A stretch of 35,787 bases of DNA from Candidatus Kuenenia stuttgartensis (GTDB lineage: Bacteria; Gemmatimonadota; Gemmatimonadetes; Gemmatimonadales; Gemmatimonadaceae): positions 1-35,787 of the forward strand of contig CALQGY020000025.1 of assembly GCA_943330235.2 (NCBI GenBank), given 5' to 3'. Shown here one piece after another: positions 1-7,760 of this stretch. Every line of letters starts with the position of its first letter. Position 1 is the first letter of the stretch. The notes beneath the pieces are model-generated. The model saw nothing but the letters and a program-made list of their open reading frames with translations, did not search any database and was not told the origin of the DNA. The position numbers were made by a program, and so were the translations under genes.

Positions 1-990
1 AGCCCAATGGTGCAGGACGTGAAGATGGCCTGGAAGTCGGACTGGTACATCACCGTGAAGAGTGGTGTGTTCCAGATTGCCGACACCAACACCATGAAGA
101 CGCAGTTTTGCGACTCGCTGGTGATCGTGCGCTCGGCCGGATTGACGGTTCCGTCGACGGCGGCGTGCCGACGCATCTTCAAGCCGCGCGTGAACGCGTT
201 CTATGAGGGGCGCGAAGACAAGATGCCCGATCTGGTAGACGTGTACCTCGACTCGCTGCGCATCTGGTCGGACAGCGCGCAGGCCACGCGCGCACCGCGC
301 GTGCTGTACTTCGCGTTCAATACGCCCACCGTCAACAACGCCAACAACGATTATCTCGCGGTACGCCTCCGGGGCGGCACCCAGCTGCCCAAGTCGCGCG
401 TCGTCACGGACACCGGTGGCCTGACCATTGCCACCTCTCGTCCCATGTATGTGCTCGGCGACTACAACACCGTGGTGTGGCGTCCCGCCGCGCTGATGGC
501 CGACGCGGTGACGTTCCTCAGCAATCCGCCCAACCCCGCCATGCTCAACGCAGCGCCGGTAGTATCGGCCAGCCGTTGCACGAGCGCGAGCACCGGTTGG
601 TGTGACGTCCAGCAGATGACCATGGCGCAACGCGTGGCGAAGACGACCACCGTGAACGCGGCTATTCTGGCGGGGCACTCGCCCACACAGTGCGACTACG
701 CACGCACCGGCTGTTCGTCGCCGGCCTACGGCGGTGGCCTTGAGAACTTCCCGCGTTTTCTCGAGAACTGGAGTGGCGTCGTGTTCAAGTACACCGGCTC
801 GCTGGTGTCGCTGTTCACCAACCAGTACTCGACGGGACTGTGGGGCAACACCACCAACGGCGGGGCCTACTACTCTGCCCCCACGCGCCAGTGGGCCTTT
901 GATGTGAACTTCCGATTCCCCGAGCGACTACCGCCCGGGACGCCATCGGTCGGCACCGTATTGCAGACGGCCTTCCGTCCGCTCTACTGA
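1..990 (+). CDS. Pilus-operon leading protein, 5' truncated by the window edge
   Basis: The frame is open from base 1 and the first visible ATG (base 7) lies inside the protein, so the true start is probably upstream. The visible 329 or so residues have no hydrophobic N-terminus, many aromatic and Asn residues and several cysteines. A GGLENFPRFLENW stretch lies near residue 240; I associate it with large pilus- or secretion-linked proteins (PilX/PilY-type neighbours), though no domain can be named with certainty. It ends one base before the ATG of a FimT/GspH-like prepilin and therefore heads or sits within the minor-pilin operon. It probably acts in the periplasm or at the pilus. The function is inferred from context only. 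Confidence 0.6.
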   Translation, partial: SPMVQDVKMAWKSDWYITVKSGVFQIADTNTMKTQFCDSLVIVRSAGLTVPSTAACRRIFKPRVNAFYEGREDKMPDLVDVYLDSLRIWSDSAQATRAPRVLYFAFNTPTVNNANNDYLAVRLRGGTQLPKSRVVTDTGGLTIATSRPMYVLGDYNTVVWRPAALMADAVTFLSNPPNPAMLNAAPVVSASRCTSASTGWCDVQQMTMAQRVAKTTTVNAAILAGHSPTQCDYARTGCSSPAYGGGLENFPRFLENWSGVVFKYTGSLVSLFTNQYSTGLWGNTTNGGAYYSAPTRQWAFDVNFRFPERLPPGTPSVGTVLQTAFRPLY

Positions 991-991
991 G

Positions 992-1606
992 ATGACCATG
1001 CGACCGATCGGATTAGCCATACCGATGCACGCGAATGCGGGTCCGCGTCAGGCGCGTACGCGCCGAGGATTCACGCTCATCGAGCTCGTGATCGTGATGA
1101 TCATGATTGGCACGATGACCGCGATGGTGCTGCCCAAGTTGCGCATATCGCCCGAGACAGAGGTGCAGCTGGCGGGCATGCAGCTCGCGCAAGACATCGA
1201 TCTCGCGCGCACCCGCGCCTTATCGACGCGCGGCAGCGTACGGGTCACCTTTGTCGAAGATAGTCGCACGTACACGGGCTTCCTGGACACCGATGCGGAC
1301 GGCCTCTTCGGTGAAACGATCGCCGAGCGTGATGCGCTTCGCGGCTTCGCGACGCGCACACTGCCGACGCGCGTCAACTTCGGTCGTGGCAGTGTGAGTG
1401 CCATCGCCGGAGACGCGTCATCCAGCGCGATCACATTCGCCTCGGCCAAGATCAACATCGATTCACGGGGACTCCCCGCGCCGATGGGGACCAGCGGGGT
1501 CGTGTACATTCGCCACGCCACGAGCGCATCGGCCGTTGCGGCCGTCGCGGTGTCACCGGCGGGCAGTGTCCGGCTGTGGACGTGGCATAACGGAGCCTGG
1601 CAATGA
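992..1606 (+). CDS. FimT/GspH-like minor pseudopilin
   Basis: Type IV prepilin of 204 aa. A class III signal ends in RRG followed by FTLIELVIV (cleavage expected after Gly26), with the conserved Glu at mature position 5 and a hydrophobic helix to about residue 46. The rest fits GspH/FimT: an amphipathic helix, then a beta-rich globular domain of usual length. A prepilin peptidase would process it, and it would prime or cap a type IV pilus or type II-like pseudopilus in the inner membrane. ATG 992 follows the upstream stop by one base, and its own stop overlaps the next start (ATGA at 1603), so translation is probably coupled. The 26-residue leader is long; no closer start fits. Confidence 0.85.
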   Translation: MTMRPIGLAIPMHANAGPRQARTRRGFTLIELVIVMIMIGTMTAMVLPKLRISPETEVQLAGMQLAQDIDLARTRALSTRGSVRVTFVEDSRTYTGFLDTDADGLFGETIAERDALRGFATRTLPTRVNFGRGSVSAIAGDASSSAITFASAKINIDSRGLPAPMGTSGVVYIRHATSASAVAAVAVSPAGSVRLWTWHNGAWQ

Positions 1607-2025
1607 CCGCGCGTCGACATCACACGGCGCGCCATCCGCGCCGCCGGGGCTTTACGCTCGTGTCCATGCTGGTCGCGATCATCCTGCTGACCGTCGGCTT
1701 GATGTCGCTGGCTGGCGCCAATGCGCAGACCGTCACCATGCAGACGCTGGCGCAGAACCGCACCAGCGCCATCGCCATCGCCCGCGGTTATCTGGAGGAG
1801 GTGCGCACGCGGGACCCCTGGCTGATTACCTCGGAGAGCGCGGTGGCGCTGAGCAATGACGGGCAGGTCTCGGCGGGCGGAAAGTTTGTGCGCACCCTGA
1901 CGGTCACCCAGACGCGCAACAATCTGATCCGCATTGATATCACGGTCGTGTATCCGCGGGGCTCCCAACCCGTCCAGCTCACGACCTCCTTCTTCCGTGG
2001 CAACGGCCTGTCCGGGGTGCGCTGA
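1603..2025 (+). CDS. PilV/GspI-like minor prepilin lacking Glu5
   Basis: A 140-aa prepilin with a basic leader ending RRRG, then FTLVSMLVAIILLTVGLMSL. Cleavage is expected after Gly16. Size and order (after FimT, before PilW) match PilV/GspI minor pilins. Mature position 5 is Ser, not the Glu usual in pilins that must dock to a neighbour's N-terminus during assembly. Among known pseudopilins the tip subunit GspK also lacks Glu5, so a tip position is possible. The start overlaps the preceding stop (ATGA) and the stop overlaps the following start (TGATG at 2023-2027), which indicates tight coupling. Confidence 0.82.
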   Translation: MTARRHHTARHPRRRGFTLVSMLVAIILLTVGLMSLAGANAQTVTMQTLAQNRTSAIAIARGYLEEVRTRDPWLITSESAVALSNDGQVSAGGKFVRTLTVTQTRNNLIRIDITVVYPRGSQPVQLTTSFFRGNGLSGVR

Positions 2026-2969
2026 TGAGTTTCATCACGAGGTCTCGCCCGCGTCGGACGCGCCGCGGATTTACGATTGCGGAAGTCCTCATCTCCATGA
2101 CCATCGCGCTGGTGCTCATCACGAGCGCGACGCGCTTCACGGTGAGCAGCTGGCAAGCGCGTCGCGGCTGGACGGTCAGGGAAAGCGTGGACCGCAACGC
2201 CCGTTTTGTGGGCCTGTCGCTGGCCCGCGATCTGCAGGATGCGGGCATCTCGATGGAGAGTTCGACCACGTTCGCCAGTCTCGCCACGTTCAACGACACG
2301 ATTTCCGTGCTGTCGGTCCCATACGCGCCCGCCGAGGCCCCGGTCTATTCCATCTACGACGACGGCAATGCCTCGCCGACCTATCCGGCGGGCGGCAACT
2401 GCGGTGCCACCTGCATCGAGTTCCTGAAAGGCACGAGCACGTTGCAGCTGGCGGCCGGTGACCTCGCGCGCCTGCAAGTCGGCACGACGCGTCGTTTGCT
2501 GCTGCTCAACTCCGTGGCCGATCAGGGAAACGGTCGCTTTCGCATCCAGTTTCTGAACGTGGCGACGTTACTCGGTCGCAGTGCCGGGATCGACAGTCTG
2601 CTGCTCACGCGGTCGGGCACCACCATCCAGAAACTGAGCGCGGTGGTGTACTGGCGGAACAGCACGGAGCGCGCGCTGTACCGCGCCGCGTCGTTCACCA
2701 ACACGGGTCAACCCATCGGCCAGGTGATGGCCGCCGGCGTGGAGGATTTTACGGCGCGGCTGCTCTTCGTGAACGGGGCGGAGCGTACGGCCTACAACGG
2801 CCTCGACGCGGACACGCTGAACGACGGGAATGACATCATTGGGGCAAAGATCCGCGCGCAAATCAAGAGCGACCGGAGCGATCCCGCCGTAAACGGCGGC
2901 CAGCCGATTCTGCGGTGGTACGAGTGGAAAGTGGCGCCGCGCAATCTGCTGTACGAGAAGAACCGGTAG
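2025..2969 (+). CDS. PilW-like minor prepilin
   Basis: A 314-aa protein with a prepilin signal (basic leader, RRG then FTIAEVLISMTIALVL) and the usual Glu at mature position 5. Length and a large beta-rich C-terminal domain fit the PilW/GspJ class, the largest minor pilins. It would join the FimT- and PilV-like subunits in a minor-pilin complex that starts pilus assembly. ATG 2025 overlaps the upstream stop. It is the last gene of the operon: a convergent gene follows after 132 bp. Cysteines occur in the middle (CGATC near residue 126) and could form a disulfide. Confidence 0.83.
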   Translation: MSFITRSRPRRTRRGFTIAEVLISMTIALVLITSATRFTVSSWQARRGWTVRESVDRNARFVGLSLARDLQDAGISMESSTTFASLATFNDTISVLSVPYAPAEAPVYSIYDDGNASPTYPAGGNCGATCIEFLKGTSTLQLAAGDLARLQVGTTRRLLLLNSVADQGNGRFRIQFLNVATLLGRSAGIDSLLLTRSGTTIQKLSAVVYWRNSTERALYRAASFTNTGQPIGQVMAAGVEDFTARLLFVNGAERTAYNGLDADTLNDGNDIIGAKIRAQIKSDRSDPAVNGGQPILRWYEWKVAPRNLLYEKNR

Positions 2970-3061
2970 CAAAAAGCACGTCGGCGGTGGGTCTCGGCGC
3001 GTATCCAGCGGAGGGGCTGGAGTCGCACCGCGGCTCACCGTCGACGTGCCGCTCCCGTTCA

Positions 3062-3081
3062 CGCAGCCGATGGCGGCTGCG
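3062..3081. terminator. 8-bp stem-loop between convergent genes
   Basis: A perfect 8-bp inverted repeat (CGCAGCCG / CGGCTGCG) with a 4-base loop lies between the PilW-like stop (2969) and the LemA stop (3102). Position suits a bidirectional terminator, but no T-run follows on either strand. The rest of the 132-bp gap shows nothing recognisable. Confidence 0.35.
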
Positions 3082-3101
3082 GATTGGGGCTTACCGCAGG
3101 C

Positions 3102-3746
3102 TTACGACTTGGGCTTGCTGAAGTCCACCGTCGGCGCCACGCGCGCGGCGGCATCGGTGACTTCGAAGTACGTGCGCGCCTTGGCCCCGGTGGCCTTGGC
3201 CGTCAGCACCTGCGGAAACTGGCGGATGTACTCGTTGTAGGTCTTCACGGTCGCGTTGTAGTCGGTGCGCGCGACGGCAATGCGGTTTTCCGTGCCCGTC
3301 AGCTCGTCCTGAAGCTTCAGGAAGCCCTGATCAGACTTGAGCTGCGGATAGGCCTCGATGACCACGTTCAAACGCGCGAGCGACGACGTGAGCGCCTGGT
3401 TGGCGTTGGCCAACTCCGCCGGATCCGATCCACCCGTCTTCTGCAGGGCACCCGTCAGCCCGGCACGTGCCTTCGCGATACCGACGAAGACATCGCTCTC
3501 CTGCTGCGCGAAGCCTTTGACGGTTGCCACCAGATTGCCAATGAGGTCGGCCCGACGCTGCAGCTGCGCGTCGATGTTCTGCTTGGCCTGCGCCGCCTGC
3601 TCATCGTACGACTGAATGCTGTTGTAGCCGCACGCGCTGAGCAGCAAGGGCATCAGGAGGGCGGCACGTGCGGCAAACGCGCGCAGACGCGACGGCGCGG
3701 AAGATCGGGCGCGCACGGGCGCGCTCAGGGACTGCACGGGAGACAT
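3102..3746 (-). CDS. lemA: LemA family lipoprotein
   Basis: A 214-aa protein. A basic N-terminus and hydrophobic segment lead to the lipobox LLSAC, with the lipidated Cys at residue 39. The body is the helical LemA domain, with the family-typical YNSIQSYDEQ segment, a QRRADLIGNLVATVKGFAQQE helix, a long helical bundle and an FNVVIEAYPQLKS-like stretch (here LNVVIEAYPQLKS). The molecular role of LemA proteins is poorly defined. They commonly occur beside TPM-domain proteins, as here. ATG 3746 is chosen because GAGGA lies 8 nt upstream; the open frame runs further upstream, but that part overlaps the neighbouring gene. Last gene of a TPM, nucleotidyltransferase, LemA cluster, 91 bp after its neighbour. 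Confidence 0.9.
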   Translation of the reverse strand: MSPVQSLSAPVRARSSAPSRLRAFAARAALLMPLLLSACGYNSIQSYDEQAAQAKQNIDAQLQRRADLIGNLVATVKGFAQQESDVFVGIAKARAGLTGALQKTGGSDPAELANANQALTSSLARLNVVIEAYPQLKSDQGFLKLQDELTGTENRIAVARTDYNATVKTYNEYIRQFPQVLTAKATGAKARTYFEVTDAAARVAPTVDFSKPKS

Positions 3747-3837
3747 GAATAGTCCTCGCAAGGAATCGGGAGTGAGGGAACGAACAACCACAGATACACC
3801 GGAGACGCCGGCTCGCATCGTGTGCGGCCGAACGCGA

Positions 3838-4569
3838 TCAGGACGGATCGCGTCCAGGCGCACCGTCGGACACCGGGTACTGATCGATGTATCGCGTGAG
3901 CGCTTCCACGCCGTGCAGATACACCGTGAGCAACCCGTCGATCTCGCCATCCGGCACCGTCTCACCACGCACGAGGCGCAGGACCGTGAGAAACGGTTGG
4001 GCGGCCAGTCCACAACGGGCGGCCATTACTGACACCACATCCGCCGCCGCCTGCGGCGGCCGTTCGCCGTGCAACCGGAGCACGCTCCGGAAAATTACGA
4101 GCATCGCACTCAGGCTGGCGCGCAGGACTTCGCGCTGGCGTGTGACGTCGGCGGCGGCGGTCATGGTGGCGCGGCGCAGGCGCAGCAGCTTCCCCAGCGC
4201 CTCCTGTTCGAGCTGCAGGCGCAGATGCGCCGGATGCACCGCAATCCCATCGAGGGGCAGCGTCCCCGCCAGCACGCGATGCCGCTCGAGAATGTCGGCG
4301 TACTCCATGGGGAAGACATCGGCCGACCCCATCCACTCCTGCCGTGTCAGCATGAGTGGCGGCGGATTGCCGGCCTCCTGCCAGGCACGCGCGGTCTGCC
4401 CCAGCGCCTGCAGGACGCTGATGTCGAGCGAATCGACAATGACCAGCACGTTCTGATCCGAATGCCCCGCAATGTGATCGTCGCCGGCGGCCGAGCCGTA
4501 CAGCACCGCTGCCACCAGCGACGGCCCGTGGAGCTGCCGCAGCTGGCTCACCAGCGCATCGAGATCCAT
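3838..4569 (-). CDS. Nucleotidyltransferase-like protein with degenerate active site
   Basis: A 243-aa protein. Near the N-terminus, LYGSAAGDDHIAGHSDQNVL matches the pol-beta/MNT nucleotidyltransferase signature GS-x(n)-SDxD. The first acidic residue (Asp38) is present, but the second metal ligand is Asn40. The rest is helical with many Leu/Arg, like the helical C-terminal domain of small nucleotidyltransferases, and no substrate can be assigned. ATG 4569 lies 13 bp after the TPM gene's stop. The frame continues upstream only as a shadow of the Gly-rich TPM tail, so it is not used. Lying between TPM and LemA genes suggests co-expression, though this protein has no export signal and should be cytoplasmic. 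Confidence 0.7.
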   Translation of the reverse strand: MDLDALVSQLRQLHGPSLVAAVLYGSAAGDDHIAGHSDQNVLVIVDSLDISVLQALGQTARAWQEAGNPPPLMLTRQEWMGSADVFPMEYADILERHRVLAGTLPLDGIAVHPAHLRLQLEQEALGKLLRLRRATMTAAADVTRQREVLRASLSAMLVIFRSVLRLHGERPPQAAADVVSVMAARCGLAAQPFLTVLRLVRGETVPDGEIDGLLTVYLHGVEALTRYIDQYPVSDGAPGRDPS

Positions 4570-4582
4570 CGTTGCCCCGCGC

Positions 4583-5449
4583 TTACCAGTCAGACCCACC
4601 GCCACCTCCGCTGAAGCCACCGCCGCCGCCGAAACCGCCGAATCCACCACCACCTCCGCCACCAAAGCCGCCGCCACTGAACCCACCGCCACTAAAGCCG
4701 CCAAAGTCACCGCGCGGCCCAGGGATGGGGATGGGGAGACAACCGACACAGCCCCGCCGCCGTCCCCCCTTCGAGCTCAAGACGATCAGCACCGCGATGA
4801 TCGTCAGCAGCGTGATGAACGGCCGCGGGTTCTCCTTGCGCGAGCGCGCGCGCCGCGCCGGACGCGCCTGCCCGTCCACCGTGACACCCAGCGCCTCCGC
4901 ATACCGATCGGCCACCGAGGCGGCGAGATACTCTATCGCCCCCGCGTAGTCTTGGGCCTTGAACTGGGGGACTGCATCGCGACACAGCTGCCCCACTGTA
5001 CCGTCAGTGAGGAACCCTTCGGCCCCCTGACCGACCTCGATGCGGCAATGCCCGCCGTCTGACGAGGTCTCCTTCGGGACCACGAGAATCACGACACCGG
5101 CGTTCCGTGTCTGATCGCCGATGGGGGCATCGGCGCCGATCTTCCACTCGCGTCCGAGACGTAGGGCGACCTCGGACACCGGGCGCCCCCCGAGATCGGG
5201 GAGCGTGACGATGACCATATCGCCACGAGTGGTCGCGTTGAGCTGCACCGCGAGCGCTTCGAGTCGCGCCTTGGCGTCGGCGGGAATCACGCCCGCGAAG
5301 TCATTCACATAGCCGACGGGCGACGGCAAAGGCGCCCCAGCCGGCTGGTGCGCCGTCAGCGATGACGGGAACAGCGCCGACCAGGCCGCAACGAGCAGGG
5401 CGGCGCCGAGCGCCAAGCGGAGTCGAAGAAAATGTCGCACGATATGCAC
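4583..5449 (-). CDS. TPM-domain protein with Gly-rich tail (YgcG family)
   Basis: A 288-aa protein: signal peptide or anchor (residues 5-32), a periplasmic TPM domain (about 45-195) with the family-typical YVNDFAGVIP opening and a DMVIVTLPDLGG strand, a transmembrane helix (about 208-223), and a C-terminal tail of Gly/Phe/Ser repeats ending GGGSDW. This layout is typical of YgcG-type proteins linked to LemA. Some TPM proteins act in photosystem repair or as membrane phosphatases, but no activity can be assigned here. The start codon is GTG (5449); GTG 5440, three codons in, is an alternative that would suit the promoter-like TATACT directly upstream. First gene of the (-) cluster. Confidence 0.85.
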   Translation of the reverse strand: MHIVRHFLRLRLALGAALLVAAWSALFPSSLTAHQPAGAPLPSPVGYVNDFAGVIPADAKARLEALAVQLNATTRGDMVIVTLPDLGGRPVSEVALRLGREWKIGADAPIGDQTRNAGVVILVVPKETSSDGGHCRIEVGQGAEGFLTDGTVGQLCRDAVPQFKAQDYAGAIEYLAASVADRYAEALGVTVDGQARPARRARSRKENPRPFITLLTIIAVLIVLSSKGGRRRGCVGCLPIPIPGPRGDFGGFSGGGFSGGGFGGGGGGGFGGFGGGGGFSGGGGGSDW

Positions 5450-5455
5450 AGTATA
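5450..5455 (-). promoter_or_regulatory. Candidate -10 element before the TPM gene
   Basis: TATACT on the minus strand ends directly before GTG 5449. If it is a -10 box, transcription would begin about 7 nt further on, almost at the in-frame GTG 5440, giving a nearly leaderless mRNA starting there. No good -35 is seen. Confidence 0.3.
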
Positions 5456-5545
5456 CCGAAACCTACGGCGCGGGGGTCTCCGGGGTGTCAGTCGGACTTC
5501 ACCGGCCCCTGTTCCGCCGGTCCGGTGGGTCCGCTAGCCTTCGGG

Positions 5546-5551
5546 TATACG
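5546..5551 (+). promoter_or_regulatory. Candidate -10 element before the DsbA-like gene
   Basis: TATACG lies 53 nt upstream of ATG 5605 in the divergent intergenic region. It is the only AT-rich hexamer near this gene. No convincing -35 accompanies it, so this is a weak call. Confidence 0.25.
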
Positions 5552-5604
5552 ACAAGCGAACGACTCCCGCCTCGCCGTCGTCCAACCTGTCTTTGACTCC
5601 CGCC

Positions 5605-6360
5605 ATGCGCCGCTTCCGCCCTGCTCTGCTCGTCGCCATCGCTGGCATTCTCGGCGCATCCGTCCTCTCGGCGTGCAACAAGGCGGATGCCGCCGCGGGC
5701 GCCGCCGCTGCATCCGCCGCCGCAAAGCCCGCCACACCAGCCGCCGCGGGTACGACTGTCGCGTTGACCGCGAGCGGCGACTCGCTGACGGACTCGACGC
5801 TCATTTTCCGCGCAGATCGCGGTCGCCTGTTGGGCGCGGAGAAGGGCACCGTGTGGGTGGTGATGATCAGCGACTTTCAGTGCCCGTACTGCAAGACGTG
5901 GCATGACGCCGCCATGGATAACCTCAAGCGTGATTACGTGAACGGCGGGAAGGTGCGGATGGCGTACCTCAACCTCCCGCTCCCGCAGCACAAGCACGCG
6001 CGTGCCGAGGCTGAGGCCGCACTCTGCGCCGGTACGCAGGGAAAGTTCTGGCCCTATTCGGATTCGCTCTTCGCGCATCAGGCGGAAGTTGCCACGCTGG
6101 CCACGGTGCAGCCGCTGCTCGAGTCCATCGGGAAGCAGCTGTCGCTGGATATGGGCGAATTCGGACGCTGCCAGAAACGCGACGCCATCAAGTCGTTGGT
6201 GGAATCCGATATTCAGCAGGCCAGCAAGGCCGGCGTGCAGTCCACCCCATCCTTCCTCGTGGGCGATTTCATGGTGCAAGGCGCCGTGCCGTACGCCGAC
6301 TTCCGGAAGGCCATCGATACCGCGCTCGTGCTGGCCAACGCCGCCGCGAAGAAGCGCTGA
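5605..6360 (+). CDS. DsbA-like thioredoxin-fold lipoprotein
   Basis: A 251-aa lipoprotein. The signal ends in VLSAC (Cys24), followed by an Ala-rich linker (about 28-52) and a DsbA/Thioredoxin_4-type domain. The redox motif CPYC is at residues 93-96 in DFQCPYCKTWH, and the cis-proline loop STPSF has Pro214. Two further cysteines (140 and 188) resemble the structural pair in BdbD-like proteins. It is expected to form or shuffle disulfides in secreted proteins at a periplasmic membrane face. ATG 5605 is used because it starts the lipoprotein signal, although the frame is open to 5362 and there is no clear Shine-Dalgarno site. It shares a strand with the Kdo transferase gene downstream. Confidence 0.9.
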   Translation: MRRFRPALLVAIAGILGASVLSACNKADAAAGAAAASAAAKPATPAAAGTTVALTASGDSLTDSTLIFRADRGRLLGAEKGTVWVVMISDFQCPYCKTWHDAAMDNLKRDYVNGGKVRMAYLNLPLPQHKHARAEAEAALCAGTQGKFWPYSDSLFAHQAEVATLATVQPLLESIGKQLSLDMGEFGRCQKRDAIKSLVESDIQQASKAGVQSTPSFLVGDFMVQGAVPYADFRKAIDTALVLANAAAKKR

Positions 6361-6415
6361 CCTCGGGCGTTCGGCACAGGCGCACGGAGTGCCCGCGTCA
6401 GTAGCTCGCGCCAGC

Positions 6416-7741
6416 GTGCGATTCCTCTACGCCGCTGTGATGGGGCTGACGCGCGTGCCGGTTGCCCTTGCCGTTGCCCTCGCCCCATCGAGCGGCGGCA
6501 AGGTCGTTCGATCGCTGCGGGCACGCCGCGGGCTGCTGGAACGCATCGCCGCGCAGGCCAAGCGCGTGCGCGACGCGCGGCGCCCGCTTGTCTGGCTTCA
6601 TGCCCCCTCGGTAGGCGAGGGGCTGCAGGCGCGTCCCGTCGCGCACGCGCTGCGCGAGGCGCACCCCGACTGGCAGATCGCCTACACGTTCTTTTCGCCC
6701 AGCGCCGAGCGCTTCGCCGCCAGTGTGGGCGCGGACATCACGGACTATCTCCCGTTCGATACGGCCGCCAACGCCGATGCCCTGCTGGATGCGCTGCGCC
6801 CCGCGGTGCTGGTCTTCGCCAAGCTGGATGTCTGGCCGACGCTCGTGGCACGTGCCGCTCGGCGAGGCATCCCGGTAGTCATGATCAGCGCGACGCTCTC
6901 AGCGCGTTCCGGCCGGCGCGGATGGTGGTCACGGCAATTGCTGCACGACGCGTATGCCGCGCTCAGCGCCGTCGGGGCGATTGACGCGACGAACGCGGCT
7001 CGGTTGATCGCATTAGGCGCACGACCCGATGCGGTGTCGCTGACCGGCGACACGCGTTTCGATCAGGTGGCCGCTCGTGCGCACGGCGATGCGGTACGCG
7101 CACCGGCCGCCGTGGATGCGCTGGCGGCGCTCGCCTCGACGCGCCCGACGGTGGTGGCCGGAAGCACCTGGCCCGCGGATGAAGCCGTGCTATTCGCCGC
7201 GTGGCGTCTGGTGCTGGCGACACGTGCCATTACGCCCACGTCTCGGCCGCGACTGCTCATTGCGCCGCACGAGCCCACGCCCGACCACTGCGCACCGATT
7301 GTCGCGTGGGCCGCTCATGAACGTCTCACATTGGTGCGACTGTCCGACCTCGCGTCCGGTGGAGACGCGGCCAACGCGGACGTGGTGCTGGTGGATCGCG
7401 TGGGTGTCCTTGGCGATCTCTACGCGCTGGCCTCCGTGGCATACATCGGCGGTGGATTCCACCGCGCCGGGCTGCACTCGGTCATCGAGGCCGCGGCCTT
7501 TGGCGTCCCCGCGCTGTTCGGGCCGCAGCATACGATGAGTCGGGAAGCCGGACTGCTGATCGCCGCAGAGGGCGCGCACGCCGTCGACCACGCCAACGAT
7601 CTCGCAGCACGCGTCACACACTGGCTGACTGATGCGCCAAGCCGTCAGTGGGCCGGTGAGGCCGCTCGGGCCCTCGTCGCAGGCGAGTGCGGCGCGACCG
7701 CGCGTTCCGTTGAGCTCATTGAACGCGCGATGACGCGCTGA
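6416..7741 (+). CDS. waaA: 3-deoxy-D-manno-octulosonic acid transferase
   Basis: Transfers Kdo from CMP-Kdo to lipid A at the inner face of the cytoplasmic membrane (GT30). At 441 aa it has the usual family length. An N-terminal membrane-associating helix precedes LHAPSVGEG, where Glu68 matches the catalytic base of the SVGE motif. AKLDVWPTLV matches the ETELWPN region, and ISATLSARS, LTGDTRFDQV, PHEPTPDH and GGGFHRAGLHSVIEAAAFGVP match the family's C-terminal half. GTG 6416 gives the typical start (M)RFLY; GTG 6389 is an alternative nine codons upstream. No clear ribosome-binding site is seen. It shows that the organism makes Kdo-containing LPS. It lies 55 bp after the DsbA-like gene and converges on the CitMHS gene, 19 bp away. 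Confidence 0.9.
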   Translation: MRFLYAAVMGLTRVPVALAVALAPSSGGKVVRSLRARRGLLERIAAQAKRVRDARRPLVWLHAPSVGEGLQARPVAHALREAHPDWQIAYTFFSPSAERFAASVGADITDYLPFDTAANADALLDALRPAVLVFAKLDVWPTLVARAARRGIPVVMISATLSARSGRRGWWSRQLLHDAYAALSAVGAIDATNAARLIALGARPDAVSLTGDTRFDQVAARAHGDAVRAPAAVDALAALASTRPTVVAGSTWPADEAVLFAAWRLVLATRAITPTSRPRLLIAPHEPTPDHCAPIVAWAAHERLTLVRLSDLASGGDAANADVVLVDRVGVLGDLYALASVAYIGGGFHRAGLHSVIEAAAFGVPALFGPQHTMSREAGLLIAAEGAHAVDHANDLAARVTHWLTDAPSRQWAGEAARALVAGECGATARSVELIERAMTR

Positions 7742-7760
7742 CGCACCCATCACGCCGAGA

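Noticed and set aside
4572..4949. A proline-rich + strand frame.
   Set aside because: It is the complement of the Gly-rich tail of the TPM protein.
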